64,000 nucleotides of DNA. Source: Siphonodentalium dalli. Taxonomy: Eukaryota > Mollusca > Scaphopoda > Gadilida > Siphonodentaliidae. The notes under the pieces were generated by a model, which saw only the letters and a list, made by a program, of their open reading frames with translations, did no database searches and was not told where the DNA came from. Every line of letters begins with the position of its first letter. Position 1 is the first letter of the stretch. The DNA lies in assembly GCA_032622095.1 (NCBI GenBank), contig CP136065.1, positions 40,117,503 through 40,181,502 on the forward strand, read 5' to 3'. Below are positions 10,176 to 23,363 of this stretch, piece by piece. The position numbers and the translations under genes were made by a program.

Positions 10176-12935
10176 TTCTGAATTTGAAATAAAAACAAAA
10201 TTGACCAAAATTTTGAAAATTCTAACCAAATAGACGATTTTGTTGTTGTATTTTCCTTAAATTTTGAAAATTGATTTGTTAGTAGATGATAAATATGAAG
10301 GGAGCTTGCCCATAATTTTGCAAATAATATTCGACTGGCACCGAAATGTAAGTACATGGAAATCATGAATTGGACACACACCTCACTCCATAACCCTGTA
10401 TGGTACGTCCCTGTACATCTTTATGGCTGTGTACGATGATGGGCTATGCGCTGCCGTCAACACAAAGCGAGATGTGAATCCATTCCGCATAGAGCACGCA
10501 CCTGACCGCCTCATTCATTTATACTATTTGATATATATAGTTACGCGAAATAGAATTATATATTCGTACAATGTCGTCACTCTGATTACCATGTGCATTT
10601 TGTATCTCTGAATAATTCCACAGACACTAGAATAAAATTCTTAGTTAAAGGCAGACTGAACAAAGAATACAAATGGATACATTGTTTCTGTGTATTGTTC
10701 ATCGAGTCTGTGCATCTGGTGTGAATTCAGACTGAAAGCTTGTGGCAGAGGTAGTGACACCTGCGCACGGCCACCCATTTGTCATTTTTCTAACTACAAC
10801 CTCGATGATGGGCCTGCATGCAAATTGAGCGCATAAATTATGACAGTTAAGGCCAGCAGCGTGTTTATTGTCAATATCGTTCCGATTCTCTACATAATTA
10901 ATACAATTTAATGACTACGAGTAATAAATACATCGATAACAAGGAGATACTTAAAACCCACTGCCAGTGTCATTCCCATGCGGACAAAGGTAAACATGAC
11001 ATCGGTGGTAACATGGATATAACGCAATTTAACACAAAGCGATGCAATGCGCGGGATATTCGAGACGGGTCCCAATAGGTATGTCTGCCACGTTATTCAG
11101 CGTGTATCACCATATCTGCACAGTAACGTTTGAACACCGGCAGTTCTTGCAGGACTATAGCGACAGTCTGAGTGCAAAGAGTAAATTGCACCATAACTTT
11201 TGCTTTATAAATAATGTATTCTGCTCCGAGTTTCGACCCAAGGGCCTTCCTCGGTGTTGCATGCATGCAATAGATCCTTAAATGTATATCGTGTACACAT
11301 GGGGAAAGGCTTCGGGCCGATTGTTTTGACTTTGATCATGTTAAAGTACTTTTGCTCCCTCTTGTCATGCTGCGGTGATCATAAGGTGCATTATAAATAA
11401 TTTCTTCGAACTGAAAGATATCACCCCCGACAGTGTAACAACGAAGAGCGTTATATGTCACTTTCCTTCTGATATTGTGAAAAATGAAAGAGCTTTCTTT
11501 TGGGTTGGGGGGGGGGGGGTGAAGCCCGAAATTATGCTCCCGTTTATTACACCCATGTAATACACATACATTTAGGCCGATCAGTACAACCAATACCCCT
11601 ATATTTATATGGACTCTACATGCAACATAAAGATTTAGCGTTTCTCATTAGTCTGTTCCTAATATGGTAAAATAAAGAGCGTTTTCTTCTGAATTGCGAA
11701 AATTTGAAAACAGCTGGAAAAGTGGTATGCATTTGTATCGCAAGTGGTTGCAGAATAAATTTAACCACAGTCGTCTCGGCCACTATATAGTGGGATAAAT
11801 TGTGCATCCGCTCAAAATATTAGATATCCTCTATAAATATACTTATGTTGTATTTTTTCATCGACATGTCCAGATGTCTTACACTCCTTATAACTATCGT
11901 AATATACCTTGGAGGTTTAAATGAGCCATAATTCGACGATTTTTAGTTGTTTCAATAAATATGAAGAACATATATACGGGTCCTTGTCACCTTGAGTTTG
12001 TTGGGAATTGTTGTTCACTGGCATCCGGGAGATAGTTATGAGGAAACAGCCCATCCTGGCACACACTCTGCCGAGAATTGTGTATTTAAATGGGTAACAA
12101 TTGGAATCCAAATTAAACTTAATTTACGAGTTAACGTGTTCGTGTTGTCATCAGTTTGTGTTATCTCGTGGGAGGTCGCCGAGATCGGTGCGTGCACAAA
12201 TCACTTCTCAGTGCAAACTCGTGTCGGAATAAATCAAGACAATAACCTTTGGATCGGAGAGTTGGATACGCTACCAATACCGGGATGGTTTTTAAATTCG
12301 GAATTACGGAAATGTATGTCTCATTCTTAATCCCCCAACCTATCCCACGCGGGAGAACTCCGTTGTTTGTCGCATATATTCTCGGGATACCAATAAACAG
12401 CATGTCACAATAACTCAGGGATTATGTATTCGTCTATCATTTGAAGGTGGATTATCTCTTCCACAAACATGATATATATATAGTTTCCTGGGTAAATAAA
12501 TACGAATCGAAGACCCCTGTCCGGAAACGCGTCTATCAATTAATATTGATTTTATTTAGATTTTTTTTTCTTCGTATAAAATAACGTGTGCCGTTCAATA
12601 ACGGTCCCCGATTTTCACGACCGTCTATTTCTATTTGCGTTTTCTTTTGTTGTATCACTTATTTTAATCATTGAAAATAAGCATATATGCTATATTCTAC
12701 TTGATTCTCGCCTTGCAGACGACAGATAGATAAAAATACAGAAGGAGTCTTGTGTATTGGTCGTTTGTTAAACTTATTATCTGCACATCTCATATGGGAT
12801 AACTACTCGTCAATGATGCTTTATAGTATAGAAAGGGTTAAGTATATCAATGAGCTTCGGTCGACACTTACTTTTATACTTGATAACCACTTGCATTCAT
12901 ATTTTTAAAAGTTCTTTTATAGAACATTTTAAAAG
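10176..12935. other. No recognised gene; homopolymer G tract and diffuse repeat traces
   Basis: A poly-G tract lies near 11507-11519. A phrase ATGGTAAAATAAAGAGCG at about 11664 echoes the internal motif of the TTAA-flanked element that starts at 12940. A stretch around 12711-12785 (GACGACAGATAGATA..., TTGGTCGTTTGTTAAACTT) resembles the foldback at 22896-22968 and its right neighbour. No coding domain is visible. Confidence 0.35.
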
Positions 12936-12939
12936 TTAA

Positions 12940-13463
12940 AGATACGGGCGGCGTTGGCGGTGGGTATGCCGTTAAAATATTCACCTCCGTCAAAAACCGC
13001 CATAAGCAGAAAGAATAGTAAAATATAGACATACTTTGTTCTGATACCAGTCATAAATATGGCATAAACAGTATGTTATTTCCAATCCCCCTCCCATTTG
13101 TTATGTAAACAAAGGCAAAAAACGTAACGTTTCCTGGCTTTGTTTTGATCCGGATATGGTAAACATAAAGAGCGTTATTTGTTACTGTTTTCCTGATATG
13201 GAAATAATAAAGAGCGGTTATATCATTTTTGTGTGATTAACCAATAGAATTGCACTGTGTTACGTAAGCAGAAGCACAACTTCCGTAACACGAGCGGTCT
13301 GTTGTTTACGTACACCATCGTATATACGTCTTGACGAGAATATACTATTTACGCGCTGATTATGTTTGGCATATGAACAGAACTATATATATTTTAATAT
13401 TCCTTTTGTTTATAGCGATTTGAACAAATATGAATATTTCTGCAACGAACGCCGCCCGTGCCT
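12940..13463 (+). mobile_element. Kolobok/T2-type MITE, family K1, copy A
   Basis: 524 bp between TTAA target duplications (12936-12939, 13464-13467). Termini AGATACGGGCGGCG and, reverse complemented, AGGCACGGGCGGCG. TTAA duplication with TTAAAGG-like ends is the signature of T2-type MITEs of the Kolobok superfamily. It contains GGTAAACATAAAGAGCG and GAAATAATAAAGAGCG, motifs shared with the copies at 56741 (opposite orientation) and 62046. It has no transposase frame and so depends on a partner element. Confidence 0.85.
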
Positions 13464-13586
13464 TTAAGCAATCGAACTTTTGAAACGCCAGAATAACGTT
13501 TCAAAATAAAGGTTGTATATGTGAGTTTGATTACAGATGGGAAGCGTTGTCTCCTTCTGAGCGACAGTTGGAAACTCCTCCATTAA

Positions 13587-13843
13587 CCCTTCCATGACTG
13601 AAGCTTCCTCACTTTTTACGAAAAAACCCTGTTCCAATGCATTCTCGTATATATACGAGTCTCCCATAGGGAGCCTCGCATATATAAGAGAATAACTTGG
13701 CCGAAAAATATTTACTTTGACCGTGTAAGCCAGTGTATTATCTTATATATACGAGGCTCCCAATCGGAAACTTGCATATATAAGAGAATGCACTAGCACA
13801 TTATTTTTAATGCTGCACCAGCGCAGCTCCAGTCATGAAAGGG
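13587..13843. mobile_element. piggyBac-type MITE with two hairpins
   Basis: 257 bp between TTAA duplications (13583-13586, 13844-13847). The left end is CCCTTCCATGACTG and the right end reverse complemented is CCCTTTCATGACTGGAGC. TTAA plus CCC ends fits piggyBac-like elements. Inside are two long hairpins, 13634-13700 and 13730-13796, with stems of the CTCTTATATATGCGAG type. It is non-coding. Confidence 0.8.
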
Positions 13844-13865
13844 TTAAGCCAAGTCATGCATGGCA

Positions 13866-14525
13866 CCGAGGACAACACTATATCTCCGTGATGTAATGAG
13901 AAGTTCTTCGCCAACAGTCGTCTAGCCTTCTGCATATTAATTATAGATCAAGGACATCTGGTAACCTACGATATATGTGGGAACGTATATGACTTTGAGT
14001 ACGCGTGGTTAAGAAACACAAATGTGTTCCATCTTGGACATTTAGACTTTCTTCTACATAATGGTTTGCGTCAGTTCTCGAACAAAATGTCAGCAATACA
14101 TTATTATGACACAACATATATATTTTACGCTTCAGGAATCAAAAGAAGGGCGCGCTTATATTGTTTTGCACATATTTTGAAATTGTGGTATCCCTCCAAT
14201 TGCCAACAAAAATCCTTTCGAGCAATGTCCTTGACCCCAGTGACAAAATGACATCTACGTGATGTACTGAAAAGGTCTTCTTCAACAGATGTCAATCACT
14301 TGTTGCATATTGATAATATGTGATGTTGAACACGTGTGATTGACAACAACAAAGGTGTTTCATCTTGCATGTATATAGACTTACCTCCGCATAGTAAATT
14401 GCAGGATTATTTGATTTCATGCATGTCTCGAACTCAATGCCAGTGATACATTAGTATGACGCAACAGATAATGCGTACATGATGTATATATATAGGAAGC
14501 GCATTTGCGCAACATTACGGGCACG
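13866..14525. repeat. Degenerate direct duplication of ~380 bp
   Basis: The first unit (about 13885-14160) and second unit (about 14257-14525) share an ordered series of phrases: GTGATGTA...GAA..GTCTTC, TTGCATATT, AACACAAATGTGTTCCATCTTG versus AACAAAGGTGTTTCATCTTG, and CTCGAAC..AATG.CAG..ATACATTA.TATGAC. They are heavily diverged, with no coding content seen. Confidence 0.55.
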
Positions 14526-15081
14526 GAATATGACGGTCAATGCCCGTTATGGAATTGATTATGAATTAGACGTCCACAGTTGTAGTATCGACAAATTAGT
14601 GGCCCGCTTGCATGCATGTGTTAAAATAGTATACATCTTGAAGCCAATTGAATATCGTTATATTTATTGGAATGCCATTGGTTTGACAAGCACAGGTCCT
14701 CTTCCATTATCAGATGTCACTTATCCCTAATGGATTTCGAGTATAGATAGTCCTACACTTTTTCGATGTTTCCGCTTCATATTAAAGCACTGCACGTAGA
14801 ATTAACGCTTCAAGTTCGAGAATATACAGATAATCACATACACTGTTCAATGGGTCTACTTCATATTAGAGCACCGCAAGTAGAATTACCAGTTCAATTT
14901 TACACCACTCTGTCTACATTAGTGACAAATAGTCGATATTACTAATTTCTGCTGCGTAGGATCATCATAAAAATACACATTGCCATGTCAGCACATCTAT
15001 GTCAGCAAACAGCGCAGGCACCATTGCAACAGTATACGACTAAAACTAAAACCGATGAGGCTTTTGAACAAATGTTGTACT
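14526..15081. other. No recognised gene
   Basis: It contains a weak ~100-bp direct repeat (around 14775-14810 and 14860-14895, sharing CTTCATATTA.AGCAC.GCA.GTAGAATTA). Nothing else is supported. Confidence 0.35.
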
Positions 15082-15092
15082 ATATATAATAG

Positions 15093-15413
15093 TATGTATT
15101 TAATATACTAGCTGATGTGCCCGATTTCGTTCGGATTATTTACTATTTAGGGATCGCGTCCGCCTGGGCAGAAGAGAAAGAAAAAAACTATTGTTCGATC
15201 GGTCCAGAAACATGCCAAAATGAGCGTATATGACCGAGGTCAATGTCAAGGTGAGGGACACGGTCGCACGTGAAATTGGACCCGCCCATATTGTTTCCGG
15301 GGTCAAAGTGGGCCTACAAACCAAATTGGAATCGGATCGCTCGAGCAGTTTTCGAGTCTATAACACTTACATACATACATACACACACATACATACAGAC
15401 AGAAGTTCCAAAA
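15093..15413 (+). mobile_element. Short RTE/SINE-like non-LTR retroelement
   Basis: The left part reads CTAGCTGATGTGCCCGATTTCGTTCGG. The right end reads TTTTCGAGTCTATAAC followed by a CATACATA...CAGACAGA run. This layout resembles short RTE-related or SINE elements common in invertebrates. A possible 11-bp target duplication ATATATAATAG flanks it (15082-15092 and 15414-15424), though the AT-rich sequence weakens that point. It has no RT frame. The family assignment rests on recalled pattern only. Confidence 0.5.
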
Positions 15414-15424
15414 ATATATAATAG

Positions 15425-17217
15425 ATAATGTTTGGGACGAAAGTAAAGTGTGTCTTGCAAGCGTTACTCCATCCCTCTAAGTGGGGAAACCATATCCCTG
15501 CTCGGTGATTTTCGATGGTGTATCTCCCTGAACTTCCCGCGGAGATTCGGTGAATAACATAATAAGTTTGAGTAAGAGACCAGGAGTTTCCGTCATCTAA
15601 GAAATATACTTGTTTTTTTTTTCAATTAATTTCTTTGACCCGGGACTGAAACTGTGGCTATTTTTAAAACATTACATCACTTTTATTGGAACTCTATATT
15701 TAAAGTGAAATATGTGTACATCCAGATGTTTCTTTTGTGTTTTGGTATTAATAATTGAAAGTCGTGTCTTGGCAAGTAGTTGGCATAGGCATGTTGATGT
15801 TGTAAGGAAGTGATAACGGGGAAAATAGAATCTTTGAAGTGTGTCCCGAAACCCCGAATAATCGATATTATTATTATATGTCTCTGGTGTATCTTCCTTG
15901 TGATAACAAAGAAAACACGTCACGATTATAGAGTTCCGATCACGGCGCTCTTGGTGGCGCACTGGGATGTTATACCGTAGCTCTGTAAACGCAATAGTCG
16001 TCGTGGGATGTTATAACGTAGCTCTGTAAACGCAACACAATAGTCGCCGTAATTGCTACTTTTTGCAAGTTGTCTTAATGTTGCACCACCCCTATAATTG
16101 AATGATCAGTGAGATTTTGTACACCGTTTGAATTGATCGTTGATCATTGACACAGGTCAATATAGCTCAACCAACATGGCAGCACTTAATTGAATTTCAG
16201 CGTTTGTTGTAACTTATTTTCTCAAAGGTAGTAACCTGCTAAGCTGGCGTTTAAATGTGTCTTGCAATTCCAATAGTTTAGCCAACCGAAAATATTTTAC
16301 CCTCAACTAAACGACTGTTACGTCGCTTCAGGCTGATTTGGATGGTCACTCTGGACAAGCTATTGTCTATTTTATCTGTGCCACCGAGTTAATTTGGAAA
16401 TGTGTCATGAATGTGACGTTATTCAATCACTTGGTAGTCTTACGTGAGTCTCCAAAGATAATCTGCAAAACACATATAGATTGTGCATGATGGTGGATGG
16501 GGAGCCTTTCAAGCAGAATGACTTGTTTTGTTCACACGTGCCCAAGGACTGATAATTAAGTCTGCGTCCATTAGATCAACGTGCGGTAATGTTTAAGTAA
16601 TTTTAAGGCTAAGGGTACATTTTCGAGGCGAAACCGGGGTTAGGAATTGACCCGATTTGGTTAACACTAAGGGTCATTCTGTCAACTTGGCGCATAGATA
16701 CAAAAGAGGGATTGTTTGCCAGTGTTTTGGTATTTATGAGTGGAGGATTTCCCAAATGTCCACGTGAGACACCGCTAACATTGGTGCGATTAATACTACG
16801 AAGCGATAACACTACTTTAAATTAACATATTTTAATGTATCTTGAAAGATATATACTTAGAGATCGGAGCACAAGTTACAAAACTTAAAACTCCCCCCTC
16901 TCCTAATACAATCATAAATATACATAAAGATACATAGCAGATATAGCACAAAGTATTTATAGATAGCAATGCAGAGTGTGTATGCTGTGGATGTCGGGTT
17001 ATCATCTTAATTTTAAATTTGGTAACGAAGACAAGCCTAGAATTCAGTGTGTTTTATTGTTGAATGACGACTTTTACCTTATGATACATGGCTTTGTTCA
17101 AAGCGCTATGTTTTAACTATGAAAGATTGAGTAATGCGGAAAAGAGTAGCGTTCTGTGCGTTTGATATATATTTAACCCCATATCAAAATTGATTTGCTT
17201 CTAGTGAATGAAAGCCA
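15425..17217. other. No recognised gene; one short tandem duplication
   Basis: A ~45-bp unit (GGGATGTTATA.CGTAGCTCTGTAAACGCA) is tandemly repeated at about 15964-16052. Otherwise I see no domain, RNA gene or bounded transposon. Confidence 0.4.
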
Positions 17218-17221
17218 TTAA

Positions 17222-17372
17222 AGGCACGTGCGTCTATACGCACGACAGGGTACTTGTGAGGTGCGTTCTTTTGTTTGCATGACTTGTGGGGTGCACCCAC
17301 AAGTAACGTACGGAAAATCCAATTTTAAAGAGCATTTTAATAGCATACACACCGCCAACGCCGCCCGTATCT
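17222..17372. mobile_element. Internally deleted K1 (Kolobok/T2-type) MITE
   Basis: 151 bp between TTAA duplications (17218-17221, 17373-17376). The left end is AGGCACGTGCG. The right end reverse complemented reads AGATACGGGCGGCGTTGGCGG and nearly matches copy A at 12940. The middle is much shorter than in the ~520-bp copies and carries small GTGGGTGCACCCAC-like palindromes. Confidence 0.7.
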
Positions 17373-17376
17373 TTAA

Positions 17377-18103
17377 CACTTAAATTTCGTAAAAGTCAAT
17401 TCTCTGTTCTGTAAGGGGCACGCATAGCAGTTGTGAAATGGATTTTCAGCGTCTAAGTTACAGCGCGTATGTGTGGTTATGAAACATATCCGAGCGGCGA
17501 CCACTACAATGATTCTGCATTTTACAGTGTATTGAGAACACTACATAAGATGTATTCAAGGAGAAAACTAAATCAGTATATAACGTGGTCTCAAGGCAGA
17601 AACGCAAAAAGAATATTATAAACCTAATCTACTGGAATATATATTGAACTCTGGTCAGATAACAAGCACAAAGGGCAATTCTGACATCACACTCAAAAAC
17701 ACTTGTATAAATTGTGTGTGGCAGCTCTGAATTGCTTTTGTGTAATACTTTGACAATGCAATCTATTTAACTAGACTGTATTAACTCGGATGAGTGGAGT
17801 TTGATATTCGACACCACTCGGAGATGGGCTAAATTGCGAGGAACGCACGTGCTGGAGAAATGCACTCCCTCTTTCGATAAGTCACCCACAGATTTTCAAC
17901 AACGAACGACCAAGGCGACACGTGTCTGTGTCGGCTGTAATGGCCTTAGTACTATCTACGGCATTATGTGCTCCCATCCATCTAACTCGGACTCAAAAGA
18001 GTGAAATGCACTTACCATGCATAAATCGGTTGTTGAATGCGGGTGCCTACAGCAAACGAGACACATGCAAATCATACCGTTTCTTTGATACGCCAATAGC
18101 AGA
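17377..18103. other. No recognised gene
   Basis: Short frames only, none with recognisable domains. Confidence 0.35.
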
Positions 18104-18215
18104 ACAATGAGAGCTTTCCGATGAATGGCAACAAGCCATATTTCCGATTAAAGCCTAAAACTTTACCCATAATTTTGCTGTGGTTAAGGAGTCGATTATT
18201 TTGGGCATTAATGTA
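18104..18215 (+). mobile_element. Half copy of the TA-flanked foldback MITE seen at 41008
   Basis: It matches the right arm of that element: GAGAGCTTTCCGATGAATGGC, CATATTTCCGA, TTACCCATAATT, then GGAGTCGATTAT and GGGCATTAATGTA. The left arm is missing. Similar half copies occur at 37669. Confidence 0.7.
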
Positions 18216-19277
18216 GTAACGTTCTGGGTCTAAAGTATGACATTTTAAGAATTAAAACCAAAATATAAATGCAATAAAATTCACAAAAATAGTGATATCC
18301 GTAGATAGAGGATGAATTTTGAACTATGTCCTCTGCGCATGTGTATGCGGGGTAATTGACCTGATTTGTCACCCGGAGGGTCGGCACAGCACCGCGATTA
18401 TGCAGCCCTATTGATCAGAGATTCCCACATCAGTGAAGTAAAAAAGCTGACTAACTGTATATCTGACTTCTGAGCTGGCAGATGTGTTCGATCTTTTGTT
18501 TGTGCCCCCGAGAAGTTAGTCGACGCTATCGCAATCGATACTTAGATACCTAATTAATAGAAGGAAACACAGCAGGTGCCTTCGATACGAGCGCCGATAT
18601 ATCAGTTCGTTTATATTTCTGCTGAGGTGACATTTGATTTTACTATGAACAGTCTGATCTTATCTGCCTTTTGCTATCGAATTTTCATTCCCAGATTCCG
18701 ATTTCATGGACGTTGCGTGTTTCATTCCGATACAATGATCGCCTATATGGTGCCGAGGTTTTTACTATTCGTGGATTGGTATGACGTGTGAATATACGAG
18801 AGCTCGCGACACTCTGAAAGGTCGTCTGGGCTATTTCCTATCTGAATTTACGAAAATATAATCATCCGTCGAAGATATTTTTCATCATGTCAGTTTATTT
18901 CGCGTTGTATTCTACAGCTCGTTCTTCATCGTTATGCTTGTTTTATTATGTTGTAATGTATTTCGGTCACAAGAAATAGCTGATCGAGTACCGACCTTCA
19001 GCCGGAAATTTACTAAGACAGATATAGCTGTTTTTATCGATGAACGTATTTTTCTTTTCCTTCGTTCCTCTCAACCCAGATGTTACCATCCGGCAGTTGA
19101 AATTAATTTATCAACGACCTCTTTCGGTGTAAGACTCAGTGCCGGCTGGTTAGTGGGGCAGAGGTGGAGCTGATTCATGCGCAGGGGAGGTAACATAACT
19201 CGTGTATCTGGGCAAGCTTGTTAATCACATTTGGGGTTAGGTCGGTGTTTTGTTCGTGCAGTGAAGTGATTTCCCTG
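18216..19277. other. No recognised gene
   Basis: No coding domain, RNA gene or bounded repeat was identified. Confidence 0.35.
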
Positions 19278-19281
19278 TTAA

Positions 19282-19748
19282 AGCCCCACTTAATTTTCGA
19301 ACCCCCAGATAATTTTATATAAAATATATGCCATATTTTATACCATTTGAAAGAGGAAGCTCCAAACATTGTATTATCAACTTATTCGGTGTAATAAACT
19401 GAACATGTTGTGTTTTTGTTGAGATAACGACTTGCGTTCCGTACTCAAGTTTCATTATTTTCAATGGAAGGGGAATAACTTTATATCTTAATATATAGAG
19501 TTATTCCCCTTCCATTAAAACACATTTTTAGTTTGAATTATGTTGCATTCTGGGGGCCATAACGGGGGGAATCTTTCTATGATTTCAGCTGTTTTCTATT
19601 ACTCTATTGGCACCTTCTGAGACACAGACGTTTAAAATGGTGATGAATTATAGTATTTTAATCATATGTTGTGGCATAGATTTTTATTAAAACCGTATAT
19701 CAAAGCACTATAAAAAATAATCGGTGACTCGAAAAATTAAGTGGGCCT
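19282..19748. mobile_element. Kolobok/T2-type MITE, family K3
   Basis: 467 bp between TTAA duplications (19278-19281, 19749-19752). The left end is AGCCCCACTTAATTTTCGA and the right end reverse complemented is AGGCCCACTTAATTTTTCGA. It contains a central hairpin with ~24-bp arms (19463-19486 and 19492-19515, GGAAGGGGAATAACT). It has no coding capacity. Confidence 0.75.
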
Positions 19749-19804
19749 TTAAATTAAGCGACCCACAACAATGACAACCCACCCACAAAAATTACAACGT
19801 CGTG

Positions 19805-20190
19805 ATCAAGCCTGAGTTTATTTAGCCTGTCATTTGCTGAATGAGGTCCACAGCGGGTGAATGTAGTTACACTATCCCACACAGCGGGCTAGCATCACCA
19901 AATTCACCTCTGGGTATCTCATTATGAATGGCCTCATCTGCTATGGGAAACATAGAGTCAGATTGAAGTTCCCAAATGGTGAATATTATGATGTAAACCT
20001 GTTGGGAACCTCGATTATGCAATGTGTCGTCTGCCAATTTGGGCAAAAGAGAAACTAAACTAAAAAAAGAAATAGAATATATGTGAAGAAGCTATTGAAA
20101 TTTGATAATGAAGAAATTTTCCAGAGAAGATTAGGCTTAAGCAGAATGAGGTCCCCAGGGTTAATTTAGTGATTCTAGCCCGCTATGTAC
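19805..20190. repeat. Diverged dispersed repeat related to the foldback at 57979
   Basis: Shared phrases include CAAGCCT, GTCATTTGC.GAATGAGGTC, GGGTGAAT and GCTAGCATCACCAAATTCACC. A third piece, GCAGAATGAGGTCCCCAGGG, lies at about 20136. The boundaries are not clear. Confidence 0.5.
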
Positions 20191-22895
20191 CCATGAAACG
20201 ATGATAAACACCAATAAACAAATGCGACATCGGAGAAAGGAAACTATCTACCATTGTCAACAAAGTCACCCCTGTGTCTCCTGTATAATTAGGCTCATCA
20301 TGGGGGTCATTGTTAGTAATAAACCGCTTCGTCGACATATATATTAAACTAAGTGGCTAGCAGTTGCCGCATGCAGCTCTCGAATCCAAAAGTTATTGTC
20401 ACAAGAAGCCACTTTTACTTGACATGTTACCACCCGGCGTGTCATTATTCACAAATTGGCTCCAATTATCGTTACATAACTGATTTATTTATGAGAGTTC
20501 AATTAGTATGCCGCTCTCAATGCTTTGTGGGATAATATGTGTCCAAAGGTTTGACTGATTTTGCACCAAATGTTTGAGGTAAAAATATCCAGATAGATGA
20601 GGTGAAAGTCCGAAACTGTTTCGTGAATTTTAACACGACGACGAAAAACATTCAGTAATCAACGGATAGATATAGATAATGTAAATTACAAAGTTTGACA
20701 AGTATTGTTCGATGACTGTATTTGTATATGGCTTTATATCGGACTGAGCGTGACATACTTCCTGCATGGGCTGAAAGGACGCATCAACTGCAGATGATTC
20801 GTATCCTTACGCACGCACATACATGCATAATCCGCATACTTACAGTCTTATATCTGATTATGAAAGTTAGGGCAGCAGCTGAACGTGCTTAAAGTTGTCA
20901 TAGCAACAGACAAAACACAAGGAACAATGGTCCCATGCATGTATATTGACCCCTAATTATGACTTCCTTTAGTTGCCATGCATAACTAGACGAAACAGCG
21001 ACCACAGGTAGCCATGCCCTTAATCAGCCACGTGTTTGTGCGTTGCGTCTTTCCGCACAACGTATCAAAGACAGACTCTATCTCTTCAAAAGCGCCATAT
21101 CCTAGCGTGATGCATTTTCAATTCAATTTGTTGGTAAATTTCTCTGCAAAACAACGATCGATTCCCTAGAAAAGCAATCTTTCACTCAAATTTTGTTTCT
21201 GGAGCCCTATAATTGGAACAATTTGCATCCATCGGGAGGGCCGAGTAGATCATGATGATCCATACTATGATACCCATCGTAATTCGAGGAGCCGCCACCG
21301 TGTGTGTTGATTGTACCATTGTGGGTTCCTCTCCTCTTCAGTTCGGTCTGTGATTCCATGTATTCTGCATTGGTCTCTAATTGTCGTCGTTGTGAATGGA
21401 CTCCGGCTCGAAGAGGAAATTAGTTCGAAGCCAATTATTTGATGTAGAATCGAGAAGATAAGACGTCATTGTGTAAATGTTGTAGAATTATTTAGAGATC
21501 GACTGGGTTACTAAATGGGAGAGGATATCGGACGTGAGCCACCAATTCTCCGCGGGGGTTCCTTCTTGCCATTATGACGTCTGATAAAGTTCCGGTTCCA
21601 GTCATCTAAACGGCATGAATCACACAGGATTCCATGTGTAAAAACAGTCTGATGTAGTTTTTGCTTCGAGAAAACCATAAATGGGATCTCACAGCAGTAC
21701 ATACATCTCCACATGTGGGAAATGTCGTGCTATTATTTCATTGGTTGAGGATAGGCGTCGTGTTACCCCTAGCTTACCATGGTGTCAATCACATTGGTAA
21801 AAACAGGACTCCACATACATGTATATATAGGATGCCTCCCAAATTGTAATTTACGCCGTTCAATATGTAGAAAACACATATCCCGGTATACGCAACTGGT
21901 GTATCGGTAAACATGTTGTTGGCCACTCCTTGATTGGAACCAAAGATGCACTAAATTGCTTGGAGTTATATATAGTATTAGCACGAACAGTTGCACATAT
22001 TGCGTGGTGGCGTGATCACGCGATGTGGTTTCATATGCGAATGATATATAAATTTGAGCATTTCGCCAGTGCAACTCCTAATGCCTAGCGGATGTCATGT
22101 AAAACTCACTACTAATGAGGAGACATTGGCAACCTGCCGCTACATGTAAAGCAACCGCCATGCACTATTTATTAGAACTAGTACAGCACGGTTGTTTGTA
22201 ACTCTGGCAAATTCGTTGCAAAATTGAGCCCCCTCCTCCGCCTGAGAGCCAACAAGATCCCACTTTGTACAATCGTCACTAGACAAAATTCACCAGATGC
22301 CATGGCAATAACATAGCACTGGAGTCCATGTTACGTTGGCTATGGGTACGCCATTTTCTAAAGTAAAACATAAGGCAGATTCAAGCTGTCTTCAACCAAA
22401 CTATTCGTCCAAACAACGTGCAATCCATTGGTCTACAATACACTGATATACAAGAAACACGAATCGGTCTCCTATTATCGTTGCAATTAAAACGATTGTC
22501 ACCCCCCCCCTTTTTTTGGTAAGTATGAATCAGGCCATGTCCATGTTGTACGCGGGATTCATACCACTCTGTTAACTAGTAATCGGGATTCATATAAATA
22601 TGCCCAGTTTAACAGGTATTCTGGATTCAAAAAGGTTGGTACGCAGGTTTTATAGCACAAAATGACACGATTTTTTATTATTATCCAACCCAAGTGACAT
22701 ATTTTGATGTCATTCAGTCTAATACCTATTGATATGTTGAAGTTATGGATACTAAGTCAGTTAATGTGTGAATACTAGGATGTTTGTGTAAAATTTTACT
22801 AAGTACGTATTCCATATGTTCTTAACTGGTATTCACCCCTCTCTGTCAACCCTTTCTACACTAAAACATCATTGACGTGGAGTTATCCAATATAG
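20191..22895. other. No recognised gene
   Basis: 2.7 kb with only short frames and no recognisable domain. There are homopolymer C and T tracts near 22502-22519. No RNA gene was seen. Confidence 0.35.
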
Positions 22896-22968
22896 GAAAT
22901 ATTCATATAATAAGTTCAACAAACGATAATTGGTCGTTTGTTGAACTTATTATCTAAATATTTCCCTA
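22896..22968. repeat. Foldback, ~30-bp arms
   Basis: GGAAATATT...ATAATAAGTTCAACAAACGA is followed by its reverse complement (TCGTTTGTTGAACTTATTAT...AATATTTCC) after a 6-7 bp loop. A related arm occurs near 12757. Confidence 0.8.
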
Positions 22969-23110
22969 GATATAGGACTCCTTATATCTAGAAATTTACT
23001 TCTATTTATCTGTCGTCTGCTTATATATTACACGTGCGTCTCTGAAGATCAATAATAGACCATTCCGATTAACACTTTTTAACTGACTTGGAGAATGAAT
23101 TTAGTATTAA

Positions 23111-23359
23111 CCCTTTGAGTGCCAGGGGCCGATCTCATCGGCCCTAAACCTACAAAATAAGTCTGTTAAAGAATATAAGAATAAATTATTAAAATTGTAA
23201 AAAATTGTAAAAAAAACAAAATTAAAAAAATATATAATTGTTAGGCCAATGCATTCTCTTATATATGCGAGGCGACCTATGGTCGACTCGCATATATAAG
23301 AGAATGCATTGGCACAGGGTATATGGGTTGATACAAAAATCGACCTGGCACTCAAAGGG
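23111..23359. mobile_element. piggyBac-type MITE with one hairpin
   Basis: 249 bp between TTAA duplications (23107-23110, 23360-23363). Inverted ends are CCCTTTGAGTGCCAGG. One hairpin at 23246-23312 has a 26-bp outer stem plus an inner CGACC/GGTCG stem. It is non-coding. Confidence 0.85.
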
Positions 23360-23363
23360 TTAA

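Noticed and set aside
23246-23312. Intrinsic (bacterial-type) transcription terminator
   Set aside because: The hairpin is repeated inside TTAA-bounded elements in an animal genome; termination by this mechanism is not expected.
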